Origin: Bacteroidales bacterium
GTDB lineage: Bacteria > Bacteroidota > Bacteroidia > Bacteroidales > JAGOPY01
Direction of reading: 5' to 3'
Length of the DNA stretch: 57,148 nucleotides
Assembly (NCBI GenBank): GCA_023229505.1
Contig: JALNZD010000024.1
Span: forward strand, 1 to 57,148
The stretch's first letter is position 1. Each line of letters starts with the position of its first letter. Of the stretch, positions 24,025 to 32,034 are shown one piece after another. The notes below the pieces were generated by a model. The model did not search any database, was not told where the DNA came from, and saw only the letters and a list, made by a program, of their open reading frames with translations. The translations under genes were made by a program, and so were the position numbers.

Positions 24025-25287
24025 ATGTCCACTTCCGGCCATAGTCACAGAAAACATCGAAGTAGAAACCCGATCGCTAAATTTCTCGACCGCTTACGGG
24101 GCAAAAAGCGGCATAGGCCACATCACAGGTCTGAATTTCCTGGCATCAATATGCCGGGAGATTACAATCCGGAAACCTGGCAAAAGAAAGATGAAGAAGA
24201 AAGAATTTCTTCAAGGAAAAAGTCCATTTTTGATTCTATCGACCTCTATTTCAAGCGTAGAGCCCTTCGCCGGGAGGAACGCCAGAAGCAGCGCATGAAA
24301 AGAAAGCTCCGGAGAAAGCACCAGAAGGAATACCGTAAGAAGGAAGCCAGGCGAAGTGTCAGACAAAAATTATTCATCATTTCCGAAGAAGGGGAAGAAG
24401 TATTAAAAGAAAAGAAAATACCACTGTTTTCCCAGCGAAGTAACATATTCCGGAATTTGACCATTACTGTCAATTCTGTTTTTGTTTTCCTGATCTCCTA
24501 TATCCTCGTTTATCTCTTTTACTGGCTAACCTGCATGCTCGTAGCATCCTGGTACGGATTGGATTCGACCCTGTATTTTTATGACCTGAAATTTAATGAT
24601 CATTCGACGCTTTGGAGCCGCTTTAATATTTTGCTGGTCACCGGTATTCCGCCTTTTTTCTGTCTATTTCTGGGTCTTTTCCTTTACAAGGTCTTATTAA
24701 AAAAGAAAAGGTTTGTTGGGTTACAGAAACTTTTCATCCTTTGGAGCGCTTTCCATTTGTTCAATCATTTTTTCGGAGCGTTCCCTTCAGGAATAGTAAC
24801 TGATGAAGGCTTTGGTTATGTCGCGGCCTGGATGTATATGAACACGGCGTTCAAATTCATGTTCTCCCTTATTTCGTTATTCGCCTTGGGGGTTATCGGC
24901 TACTTTTCTGCACAATATATTCTTGAAACTTCCGATTCCTTAAACCGGATCAAACCGGAAAACAGGTTGGCATTCATTCTGTTGCAAATGGCTTTGCCCT
25001 GGTTAATCGGCACCATTATTATGCTCTTGATCCGTATACCTGAGAATTTCGATTATCCTTATGAAACGCTGATGCTGTTCTCGACGATATTCCTTGTAAT
25101 CCCGCCATTCTTTAACGAGAAAGTTAAACCCCAACTCAATTTGTTAAAGGTAAAAAAGAGAAAGCATATTAATTTGGGCTACTTAGCTATGATGCTCGCC
25201 TTATTGTTATTTCTGCGGATTATGCTCGGCATCGGGCTGCATTTTTTAATTGAGATCAAGATTTCGATTTCACCGGCAGTGACTTAG
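24025..25287 (+). CDS. polytopic membrane protein with basic N-terminal domain
   Basis: This 420-residue protein has two parts. Residues 1 to about 135 are soluble and extremely rich in Arg, Lys and His (for example RALRREERQKQRMKRKLRRK), likely cytosolic and able to contact nucleic acid or lipid head groups. From about 145 onward there are six or seven hydrophobic segments, beginning FRNLTITVNSVFVFLISYIL. The C-terminal half resembles no family I can name. It lies 45 bp after the coiled-coil gene, on the same strand. Loops between the membrane segments have no metal or nucleotide motif. The annotation is limited to topology. Confidence 0.65.
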   Translation: MSTSGHSHRKHRSRNPIAKFLDRLRGKKRHRPHHRSEFPGINMPGDYNPETWQKKDEEERISSRKKSIFDSIDLYFKRRALRREERQKQRMKRKLRRKHQKEYRKKEARRSVRQKLFIISEEGEEVLKEKKIPLFSQRSNIFRNLTITVNSVFVFLISYILVYLFYWLTCMLVASWYGLDSTLYFYDLKFNDHSTLWSRFNILLVTGIPPFFCLFLGLFLYKVLLKKKRFVGLQKLFILWSAFHLFNHFFGAFPSGIVTDEGFGYVAAWMYMNTAFKFMFSLISLFALGVIGYFSAQYILETSDSLNRIKPENRLAFILLQMALPWLIGTIIMLLIRIPENFDYPYETLMLFSTIFLVIPPFFNEKVKPQLNLLKVKKRKHINLGYLAMMLALLLFLRIMLGIGLHFLIEIKISISPAVT

Positions 25288-25334
25288 TTAATGGTTAGTG
25301 GTTATTGGTTATTTTGACTGCTGACCGCTGACTC

Positions 25335-25949
25335 TTACTTTCTTCCAAAGTCCGCAGGTATTTCTCCCCAAAATTCTGTTTGCCATTTAAGGACTTTATT
25401 AGGGCATTCGTTGCTATTTAACCAGTCAACTGCCCGGTCCAGGAGCACAAAAAGTGGTTCGCTTTTAGCATTCCTCGGCAGCTTGGTTTTCACTGTTTTG
25501 TCTTTTACCCATTTTATGGCAGTTCGGGAATCAGAATAGACGGGAAGGTTGTTATCGTGTTTTTTAAGGTAGGCCAAGGCATGCACAATAGCCAGGAATT
25601 CCCCTATATTTATGGTTCCTAAAGGAAATGGGCCCTGGTGAAAAAGCTGATTCCCGGTTTGCGTTTCAACACCCCGATATTCGAGAATTCCCGGGTTACC
25701 ACTGCAGGCTGCATCAACACTTATGCTGTATAAAACAGGGTTTCCAACCCGAGGGTTGGAAACCCTCTTGCCTATAAAATCCTTCCAATTCCCCGCAAAA
25801 GCAAGCTGTGCCTCTTTTAAGTCCGGAAAAGATTTGTAAACCGCTCCTTCAAATCCCCTGATCTGGGCCTCGCAATCCTTCCAACTATCAAAAACACCGG
25901 GTTTTAAACCCTTCCAAACAACGTAATACTTCTTCACTTTCATTATCAT
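25335..25949 (-). CDS. rnhA: ribonuclease H1 with viroplasmin-type N-terminal domain
   Basis: This enzyme cleaves the RNA strand of RNA-DNA hybrids. Residues 4 to about 48 form the caulimovirus-VI-like hybrid-binding domain (KKYYVVWKGLKPGVFDSWKD), and the catalytic domain starts near 73. The acidic residues are present: Asp in SVDAACSG, Glu in NIGEFLA, Asp in YSDSRTA, and a late Asp in PADFGRK. At 204 residues it matches the usual Bacteroidota form. The linker between the domains (codons about 62-71) is encoded by a perfect 14-bp inverted repeat (25737-25766), which looks like a palindromic element carried in frame. It converges with the preceding membrane-protein gene and is divergent from gldH. 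Confidence 0.9.
   Translation of the reverse strand: MIMKVKKYYVVWKGLKPGVFDSWKDCEAQIRGFEGAVYKSFPDLKEAQLAFAGNWKDFIGKRVSNPRVGNPVLYSISVDAACSGNPGILEYRGVETQTGNQLFHQGPFPLGTINIGEFLAIVHALAYLKKHDNNLPVYSDSRTAIKWVKDKTVKTKLPRNAKSEPLFVLLDRAVDWLNSNECPNKVLKWQTEFWGEIPADFGRK
25737..25766. repeat. perfect 14-bp inverted repeat inside the rnhA linker
   Basis: AGGGTTTCCAACCC (25737-25750), a two-base loop GA, and GGGTTGGAAACCCT (25753-25766). It encodes linker residues RVSNPRVGNP in frame. Confidence 0.9.
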
Positions 25950-25983
25950 CCGTTTTGAAAACGAAATTAATGATCATTTCATT

Positions 25984-25991
25984 TAATTTTG
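25984..25991 (+). promoter_or_regulatory. -7 box TAATTTTG for gldH
   Basis: This consensus match overlaps an in-frame TTG at 25989, which shows that the real start of gldH is the ATG at 26007. Confidence 0.6.
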
Positions 25992-26006
25992 TGGAAAGTC
26001 TTCGCA

Positions 26007-26471
26007 ATGAATAAACTTATCCTGACTTGCATCGCAGGTATGCTTGTATTAACCTCCTGTAACCCCCGGAAGATTTATGAAAAACACCTTGATAATGACC
26101 GGATTACCTGGAACCGGTTTGATGTTAAGACTTTCAAGGTCGATATCAAAGATATCTCGGCAAATTACGCTTTTTATATTGCCATCAGGTATTTAACCGA
26201 TGTCCCTTTTCGTTACCTTACTATAAATTTTACCCTATATACTCCTTCGGGGGAAAGACGGACCATGGAACAAAAAATATTTCTGAAAGATAATGAGGAT
26301 AATTTGCTCGGGGATGGAATGGGAGATCTTTGGGACCTGCACCATCTCGTCAGGGACGATTTTGAATTCACGGAGCCGGGAATTTGTATGATAGAAATTT
26401 CCAGCACCATGTCACAAGCTGATCTGCCAGGCATTATGCAGGTAGGGTTGATAGTTAAGAAATCCAATTGA
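26007..26471 (+). CDS. gldH: gliding motility lipoprotein GldH
   Basis: This is an outer- or inner-membrane lipoprotein required for gliding in flavobacteria and linked to the T9SS machinery; in non-gliding Bacteroidota its role is less clear. From the ATG at 26007 the signal peptide reads MNKLILTCIAGMLVLTSC, with lipobox LTSC (Cys18). The mature part has the GldH pattern: FYIAIRYLTDVPFRYL, DLHHLVRDDFEFTEPG and a closing IEISSTMSQADLPGI. At 154 residues it is a normal length. An upstream TTG would extend the frame but lies in the -7 box. The gene ends against a short octamer array and the converging ribF gene. Confidence 0.87.
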   Translation: MNKLILTCIAGMLVLTSCNPRKIYEKHLDNDRITWNRFDVKTFKVDIKDISANYAFYIAIRYLTDVPFRYLTINFTLYTPSGERRTMEQKIFLKDNEDNLLGDGMGDLWDLHHLVRDDFEFTEPGICMIEISSTMSQADLPGIMQVGLIVKKSN

Positions 26472-26478
26472 GAGTTTT

Positions 26479-26517
26479 ATTCCACCGTTTCACCATTCCA
26501 CTGTTCCACTATTTTAA
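26479..26517. repeat. short octamer array in reverse orientation
   Basis: TTCCACCG, TTTCACCA, TTCCACTG and TTCCACTA form four octamers between converging gldH and ribF. They are the reverse complement of the GTGGAACG/GTGAAACG units of the island, and the array overlaps the end of ribF. Confidence 0.8.
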
Positions 26518-27435
26518 TATCCCCAGCACCCTGGCCCGGTCGATGATTAGCTGGTCCCGAAGAGCGGAAAGGTTTTCAAATTTCTTCTCATCCCGTATCC
26601 AATCAATAAAATAGATAATGATGCGGTCGCCATAAATTTCTTCGTCAAAATCAAAGATGTTCACCTCAATGGTCAGGTTACCAATATCGATCGTGGGCCG
26701 GTAACCAATGTTGCCCATCCCTTTAAATATACTGCCGTGATAATCAACCTTGCAGGCATAAACGCCCACAGCTGAGATCAGTTTATACTCATCTTCGATT
26801 TCAATATTTGCGGTTGGGAAGCCTATCGTCCGGCCAATGCGGTTTCCGTAAATCACTCTGCCGGAAATTGAATAATCATAGCCGAGGAGGCTATTGGCCA
26901 GCCTCACATTACCTTTTGTCAAGGCGTTACGGATTTTGGTTGAACTCACCGGTACCCCGTCGATCATGCGGGCCGGGACTTCCGCTAATTCAAACCCGTG
27001 TATCCTACCCAAACCCTTTAATTCATTAAACCCCCCAAGCCGGTCTTTGCCAAAATGATGATCATAACCGACAATTAATTTGTGCATGTGAATTTTATCG
27101 ACCAGGTAGCGCTTGACAAATTCTCCTGAAGACAGGTTTGAAAACTCTCGTGTAAAGGGAATAATGATCAGGTGGTCGATCTGGCTGCGGCTGATGATCT
27201 CGTACTTCCTTTCCTGGGTGTTGATAAACTTAAGCTGCTTGCTATCGGGATGGATTACCAGGCGGGGATGTGGATAAAATGTCACAACCACTGTTTCTCC
27301 ACCGCACCGTAGGGCTTCTTCCTTCATACAGGCAAAGATCTGCTGATGACCCAGGTGTACACCGTCGAAAGTGCCAACACTGACAATAGGATTGGGTACC
27401 GGCTGAAAAAGATCGATGCTATGGTAAATCTTCAC
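26509..27435 (-). CDS. ribF: bifunctional riboflavin kinase/FAD synthetase
   Basis: This enzyme converts riboflavin to FMN and FMN to FAD. The N-terminal adenylyltransferase domain carries VGTFDGVHLGHQQIF (about 21-35) and the SSTKIRNAL motif near 165. The C-terminal kinase domain carries RTIGFPTANIE (about 204-214) and GVYACKV. At 308 residues it is a full-length enzyme. It lies 59 bp downstream of asd on the same strand and may be read from the same promoter. The gap between them holds a heptamer-type low-complexity stretch. It is a housekeeping gene, with no oddity in the coding sequence. Confidence 0.95.
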   Translation of the reverse strand: MKIYHSIDLFQPVPNPIVSVGTFDGVHLGHQQIFACMKEEALRCGGETVVVTFYPHPRLVIHPDSKQLKFINTQERKYEIISRSQIDHLIIIPFTREFSNLSSGEFVKRYLVDKIHMHKLIVGYDHHFGKDRLGGFNELKGLGRIHGFELAEVPARMIDGVPVSSTKIRNALTKGNVRLANSLLGYDYSISGRVIYGNRIGRTIGFPTANIEIEDEYKLISAVGVYACKVDYHGSIFKGMGNIGYRPTIDIGNLTIEVNIFDFDEEIYGDRIIIYFIDWIRDEKKFENLSALRDQLIIDRARVLGILK

Positions 27436-27464
27436 TTTATTATCTCAAATGCAACAAATTACCA

Positions 27465-27496
27465 CCACTAACTACTAACCACTAACCAATAACCTT
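27465..27496. repeat. 7-bp low-complexity stretch between asd and ribF
   Basis: ACTAACT/ACTAACC/AATAACC-type heptamers are found here. Similar stretches occur at 25288-25312 (TAGTGGT/TATTGGT, the opposite sense) and 49981-49998. They are all intergenic. Confidence 0.6.
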
Positions 27497-28490
27497 ACTC
27501 CCTCACCAACCCTTTTTCGATCAAATACTTCGCGATCTGCACGGCATTGGTGGCCGCACCTTTCCGCAGGTTATCCGATACAATCCACAAATTCAGCCCG
27601 TTTGAAATGGTGTGGTCCCTTCTGATCCTCCCGACAAAAACCTCATCCCTTCCACGGGTATAACGCGGCATCGGATATACAGACCGGCCAGGATCGTCCT
27701 GGACAATAATGCCTGGCTCTTTCGAAAGCAATTCCCTTATATCTTCAATGACGAAAGGCTGCTCAAACTCAATGTTTACTGCTTCGGAATGCCCGCCGTA
27801 TACCGGCACCCTGACTGCAGTTGCTGTCACCCTGATGCTGTCATCCCCGATTATCTTGCAGGTTTCAAAACCCAGTTTTAACTCTTCTGTCGTATAATCA
27901 TCCCCGTCAAAAACCCCGGCTTCGGGTATGAGGTTTAAATCGATGGGGTGCGGAAAAAAAAGAGTCGTTTCTAAGCCTTTACGCTCATTTTCCAACTGGA
28001 TCTGGCCTTTTGCCCCGCTTCCTGTAACCGATTGATAGGTAGATACGACCACTCTCCTGATCCGGTATTTCCGGTGAAGGGGTGCCAGCACCAGCACCAT
28101 TTGTATGGTTGAGCAGTTTGGATTTGCAATAATCTTATGAGAAGATGTTAATATCCCGGCATTGATCTCGGGCACAATAAGCGGGATGTCATTTTCTCTT
28201 CTCCAGGCCGACGAATTGTCGATCACAGTAGTACCGGCCGCGGCAAAAACAGGGGCCCACCGGCGTGAAACCGCCGCTCCAACCGAAAAAATTGCTATCT
28301 GGGCTTTCTTTGCCACCGCTTCTTCCATGCCAATTACAGGGTGATCTTTGCCCTGAAACCTGACAGGTTTACCCACCGAACGTGCCGAGGCTACAGGGTA
28401 AAATTCATCCTGCCCGAGGTTGAATTCCTCCAGCACCCTGACCATTTCACCGCCCACTAATCCTGTCGCACCGACTACGCAGATTTTCAT
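27495..28490 (-). CDS. asd: aspartate-semialdehyde dehydrogenase
   Basis: This enzyme reduces aspartyl-4-phosphate to aspartate semialdehyde with NADPH, a step in lysine/diaminopimelate, threonine and methionine synthesis. GATGLVGGEMVRVL at the N-terminus is the nucleotide-binding loop. Cys126 in NPNCSTIQM is the active-site nucleophile, and SVTGSGAKGQ follows. At 331 residues it is typical of the bacterial USG-1-like form. A -7 box TATTTTTG (minus strand, 28513-28520) lies 23 bp upstream. It is divergent from the secreted lamin-tail protein gene and upstream of ribF. Confidence 0.95.
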   Translation of the reverse strand: MKICVVGATGLVGGEMVRVLEEFNLGQDEFYPVASARSVGKPVRFQGKDHPVIGMEEAVAKKAQIAIFSVGAAVSRRWAPVFAAAGTTVIDNSSAWRRENDIPLIVPEINAGILTSSHKIIANPNCSTIQMVLVLAPLHRKYRIRRVVVSTYQSVTGSGAKGQIQLENERKGLETTLFFPHPIDLNLIPEAGVFDGDDYTTEELKLGFETCKIIGDDSIRVTATAVRVPVYGGHSEAVNIEFEQPFVIEDIRELLSKEPGIIVQDDPGRSVYPMPRYTRGRDEVFVGRIRRDHTISNGLNLWIVSDNLRKGAATNAVQIAKYLIEKGLVRE

Positions 28491-28512
28491 GTCTGTATTG
28501 TATAAACGGTTG

Positions 28513-28520
28513 CAAAAATA
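28513..28520 (-). promoter_or_regulatory. -7 box TATTTTTG for asd
   Basis: This minus-strand consensus match lies 23 bp before the asd ATG and probably also serves ribF. Confidence 0.55.
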
Positions 28521-28597
28521 GTGATTTTAAGGATAAAAAAAAATTTCCACACACCGGGTATAATTGACCGTAAAAGCCGATAAACAGGAAAAAAACC

Positions 28598-31207
28598 ATG
28601 AGAAAATTTTTACTTTTTCCTGTTTTTCTGCCCATTTGCCTGTTAGCACAGGTTACTGAAGATTTTTCAGATGGGGATTTTACCCAGGATCCTGCCTGGT
28701 ACGGAGATATGAACCATTTCAAACTAAGCTCTTCCACCGCCGTACCGGAAGTCCAGCGTCCTGCCCTCCAGCTTGATGCCCCGGAAGCGGGCATTTCAAC
28801 ACTTGCTTATTCAAATCAATTCACAGGAGACCTGGAATGGCACTTTTGGATCAAACTAAGCCTGAACACATCTTCGGGAAATTTTGCCCGGGTTTATCTT
28901 TTGTCCGGTGCACCGGATCTTAAGGCTCCATTAGATGGCTATTTCCTGCAGATTGGCGGGGCGGAAGACAGCGTCATTTTTTTCAGGCAGGATTCGCTGG
29001 ATGCAATAAGGTTGCTTTGCCTGAATTCGGTTTTTACCGGCAATTCAATCAATGCCGTGAGGTTTAAGGTTCTCCGCAGTCAGGATGGATACTGGAAATT
29101 TTACGCTGATCCGGCCGGCGGTCATTCGCTGGAATTCCAGGGAGAAACAAATGACTTGTCTTTTTCTGGTGGTGAATATTTCGGTATTTTCTGTCAATAT
29201 ACATCTTCCAATGTTTCTAAATTGTATTTTGATGATTTCTATACTGGCCTACTCATTATCGACAGTCTTCCGCCGGAATTGTTAAAAGCTGTTGCTGTCA
29301 GCCCGGCAGAGGTCTTATTGACATTCAGCGAGGCACTTGACCAGGAAAGTGCTGAAAATCTTTCTAATTATGAGATTAATCCTGCTTTAGGCCATCCCTA
29401 TGCAGCCATCCGTCTCCTGGACCCTTCCAGGGTGCAATTGTTCTTTGACCAGGAAATGCAAAGCGGCATTACTTATGAATTGAGCATTTCGGGTATCGAA
29501 GACCTTGCAGGAAATATAGCAGGATTGATTTCACGGCCTGTCTTGTATTACCAGGTAAAGCCTTATGATGTGGTTTTTACCGAGATCATGGCCGACCCAA
29601 CTCCATCTGTCGGACTGCCGGAGTATGAATACCTCGAAGTTTTTAACCGCAGTACTTACGAACTGGACCTTAGTGGCTGGAAACTGGATATTTCATCAAC
29701 CATTCATGAATTGCCGTCATTCACCCTCAGCCCCGGAAATTATCTGTTGCTTTGCGACAGTAATGCAGCCGCGGCTTTTAATCCTTATGGTGAGATCATC
29801 GCTTTCTCATCCCTTGTGCTGCCAAACAGCGGCGCATCCCTCCACCTGGCAGATACAGCCGGAAACACCGTTTGCTATCTGCAATATGACCTGTCATGGT
29901 ATAAAGATGATTTGAAATCGGATGGCGGATGGTCGCTGGAAATGACCAACCCGGCCAATCCCTGTAAAAATGAGGAAAACTGGATGGCTTCCGGTTATCC
30001 TTCCGGGGGAACTCCCGGAAAAGAGAACTCAGTCCCTGTTAATCCTGGTGATGAGATGAAAATAATAAAAACCTGTTGTTTAAGTGACCGGGAAATTGAA
30101 GTTGAATTCAATGAATCGCTCGACAGCCTTATCGCATCTGAAACTGCCTGGTATCTGGCAGAACCATTATTTGGGAATCCTGAAAATGCCACCCCGGTAT
30201 CACCGGATTTCAGGTCAGTAAGGCTGAAATTCAGCCAGGGATTCTCCACCGGGCAGGTTTATCAACTGACCGTTCATCCCGGTATGCAGAACTGTATCGG
30301 GGAAGAAGCGCTGATCTCTCTACAGACGGTATTTGCTTTGGCCCAGCCTTCTGAACCGTTCGATATCATTATTAACGAAGTCCTTTTTAACCCGCTCGGG
30401 GATGGGGTTGATTATGTCGAAATATACAACCGGAGCGGAAAAGCGATAAACCTGGAGGACCTGTTTCTTGCTTCTGTCAAGGAATCGCAACCTGAACCAC
30501 CCGATACACAATCCGTTTCAATCACAGCTTCCTGCTCTGTGATGTTGCCCGGACAATATCTCGTCCTGACAGCTGATCCGCAAAAGGTTTTAAATCAATA
30601 TTATACAACTGATCCCGGATCATTACTGGCATTATCATCTTTCCCTTCTTATAATAACGATAAAGGATATGTTTTATTAATGGACCGTGATGGACTGGTG
30701 CTTGATGGATTTCATTATGCAGAAGACATGCATTTCCTGATGCTTAATTCCCCGGAAGGCGTTTCCCTGGAAAGGATCTGCCCGGACAGATTGGGCGACG
30801 ATCCGTCGAACTGGCACTCGGCTGCCGAAACGGTGGGTTTTGGTACGCCAGGGTATGAGAATTCACAATTTCTTGAGATGTGGGACGACGGGACCTCTTT
30901 CTCCATTCAGCCTGAAGTTTTTTCACCCGATGGCGATGGGTGGAATGATCAGTTAGGTATTGTATACGACTTCAGTTCTCCCGGAAAATTTATATCGGTG
31001 ATGGTCTTCAACGCCGAAGGAAGATTGGTAAAGACACTCGCCAACAATGAAATGCCCGGGACACACGGTATCTACTCCTGGGACGGAACACTGGATGACC
31101 GGACCGGGGCACAAAACGGGATTTATATCATTTACATGGAAGCCCTGGGAATGGATGGAAAGGACCGGCATTACAAAAAAGCTGCAGTCCTTGCCAGGTC
31201 CAGGTAG
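28598..31207 (+). CDS. secreted lamin-tail-domain protein with FlgD/gliding-type C-terminus
   Basis: This is a large (869-residue) exported protein. A signal peptide MRKFLLFPVFLPICLLAQ is followed by a lectin/glucanase-like region (about 20-205), an SbsA-like Ig domain (about 210-305, with AEVLLTFSEALDQESAENLS) and a lamin-tail domain (about 325-450, DVVFTEIMADPTPS). A second Ig-like segment (about 480-570) and a second lamin-tail domain (about 588-740) come next, and the end carries FSPDGDGWNDQLGI, WDGTLDDRTG and NGIYIIYMEALG. The end is the FlgD/gliding-associated type found on T9SS cargo. Lamin-tail domains occur on secreted nucleases and surface proteins, but no nuclease domain is visible here. 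A surface location is inferred. Confidence 0.82.
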   Translation: MRKFLLFPVFLPICLLAQVTEDFSDGDFTQDPAWYGDMNHFKLSSSTAVPEVQRPALQLDAPEAGISTLAYSNQFTGDLEWHFWIKLSLNTSSGNFARVYLLSGAPDLKAPLDGYFLQIGGAEDSVIFFRQDSLDAIRLLCLNSVFTGNSINAVRFKVLRSQDGYWKFYADPAGGHSLEFQGETNDLSFSGGEYFGIFCQYTSSNVSKLYFDDFYTGLLIIDSLPPELLKAVAVSPAEVLLTFSEALDQESAENLSNYEINPALGHPYAAIRLLDPSRVQLFFDQEMQSGITYELSISGIEDLAGNIAGLISRPVLYYQVKPYDVVFTEIMADPTPSVGLPEYEYLEVFNRSTYELDLSGWKLDISSTIHELPSFTLSPGNYLLLCDSNAAAAFNPYGEIIAFSSLVLPNSGASLHLADTAGNTVCYLQYDLSWYKDDLKSDGGWSLEMTNPANPCKNEENWMASGYPSGGTPGKENSVPVNPGDEMKIIKTCCLSDREIEVEFNESLDSLIASETAWYLAEPLFGNPENATPVSPDFRSVRLKFSQGFSTGQVYQLTVHPGMQNCIGEEALISLQTVFALAQPSEPFDIIINEVLFNPLGDGVDYVEIYNRSGKAINLEDLFLASVKESQPEPPDTQSVSITASCSVMLPGQYLVLTADPQKVLNQYYTTDPGSLLALSSFPSYNNDKGYVLLMDRDGLVLDGFHYAEDMHFLMLNSPEGVSLERICPDRLGDDPSNWHSAAETVGFGTPGYENSQFLEMWDDGTSFSIQPEVFSPDGDGWNDQLGIVYDFSSPGKFISVMVFNAEGRLVKTLANNEMPGTHGIYSWDGTLDDRTGAQNGIYIIYMEALGMDGKDRHYKKAAVLARSR

Positions 31208-31912
31208 TTAATAGCTTGCAAAGGCAATTGCAGCTACACTGACTTTCACGCCCGGAACTTCCAGCAATGCCTGTGCACATGACTCCAGGGTGGCACCGGT
31301 GGTGATCACGTCATCCACAAGAAGAAGGTGACGGCCTTGGATCTTTTCGGGATGGTTCACGACAAAAATATTTTCGACATTTTCCCACCGGTTATAGCGG
31401 GCTTTGCGGGTCTGGGTCTTAGAATCGACCTTCCGGAAAAGACACCGGGTTTCCGGCTCAGCCTTCATAACAGCAGAAATGCCTTCGGCAAATGCCTGGC
31501 TCTGGTTGTAGCCACGCTTTCTCAGCTTACGCGGATGAAGCGGGACCGGAATGATCAGTTCCGTATCGCGGAAAACATCTGCCTGGCGCAATTCCAGGCC
31601 ATACCACTTCCCGATCCGCAGGCCGATTTCCTGGCGGCCCTTGTACTTTAGCTGGTGCAGCAAATGTTGTACAGTGCTTCCTTTATGAAAATACAAATAA
31701 GCAGCAACAGCTTCCAGGTTCACGCGCCCCCAGAATACCCGGTTGAGCGGGTTTTCCGGATCATTGTGAAAGTAAGTTTTGGGAAGATGAAAGTGGCAGA
31801 TGGAACAGATCACTTCCTCTCCCTTGATCAAAGGCTGCCCGCAACCCAGGCACAGGTTCGGGAAAAACAGGCTGAACAGATCACTGGCAGCTTCTTGTAA
31901 AGTTTTAAGCAT
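31208..31912 (-). CDS. comF: ComF family phosphoribosyltransferase-like protein
   Basis: This 234-residue protein relates to ComF, needed for DNA uptake in naturally competent bacteria. An N-terminal zinc-ribbon-like motif carries CLGCGQPLIKGEEVICSICH (four Cys). The C-terminal phosphoribosyltransferase fold carries the PRPP-binding loop LLVDDVITTGATL. It stops against the converging lamin-tail protein gene. A 24-bp perfect palindrome lies 13 bp upstream of the ATG. It appears monocistronic. A link to competence is family knowledge; no other competence gene is near. Confidence 0.9.
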   Translation of the reverse strand: MLKTLQEAASDLFSLFFPNLCLGCGQPLIKGEEVICSICHFHLPKTYFHNDPENPLNRVFWGRVNLEAVAAYLYFHKGSTVQHLLHQLKYKGRQEIGLRIGKWYGLELRQADVFRDTELIIPVPLHPRKLRKRGYNQSQAFAEGISAVMKAEPETRCLFRKVDSKTQTRKARYNRWENVENIFVVNHPEKIQGRHLLLVDDVITTGATLESCAQALLEVPGVKVSVAAIAFASY

Positions 31913-31925
31913 TTTGATTCTTTTT

Positions 31926-31949
31926 TACCGACGGGTTAACCCGTCGGTA
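31926..31949. promoter_or_regulatory. 24-bp perfect palindrome upstream of comF
   Basis: TACCGACGGGTT is followed directly by its complement, with no loop. T6 precedes it on the plus strand, so on the comF strand it is followed by A residues and is not a rho-independent terminator for that side. It could be an operator or a dispersed palindromic element in the comF leader. Confidence 0.55.
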
Positions 31950-32007
31950 ATTCACTACCAGTTAATCCGATTTTTTGCGTTTTATACCCGGTACCAACGA
32001 AAAATAT

Positions 32008-32015
32008 TACCTTTG
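32008..32015 (+). promoter_or_regulatory. -7 box TACCTTTG
   Basis: This consensus match lies 19 bp before the ATG of the ABC ATPase gene. Confidence 0.5.
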
Positions 32016-32034
32016 ATCAGAGGCAAAGGCCATT

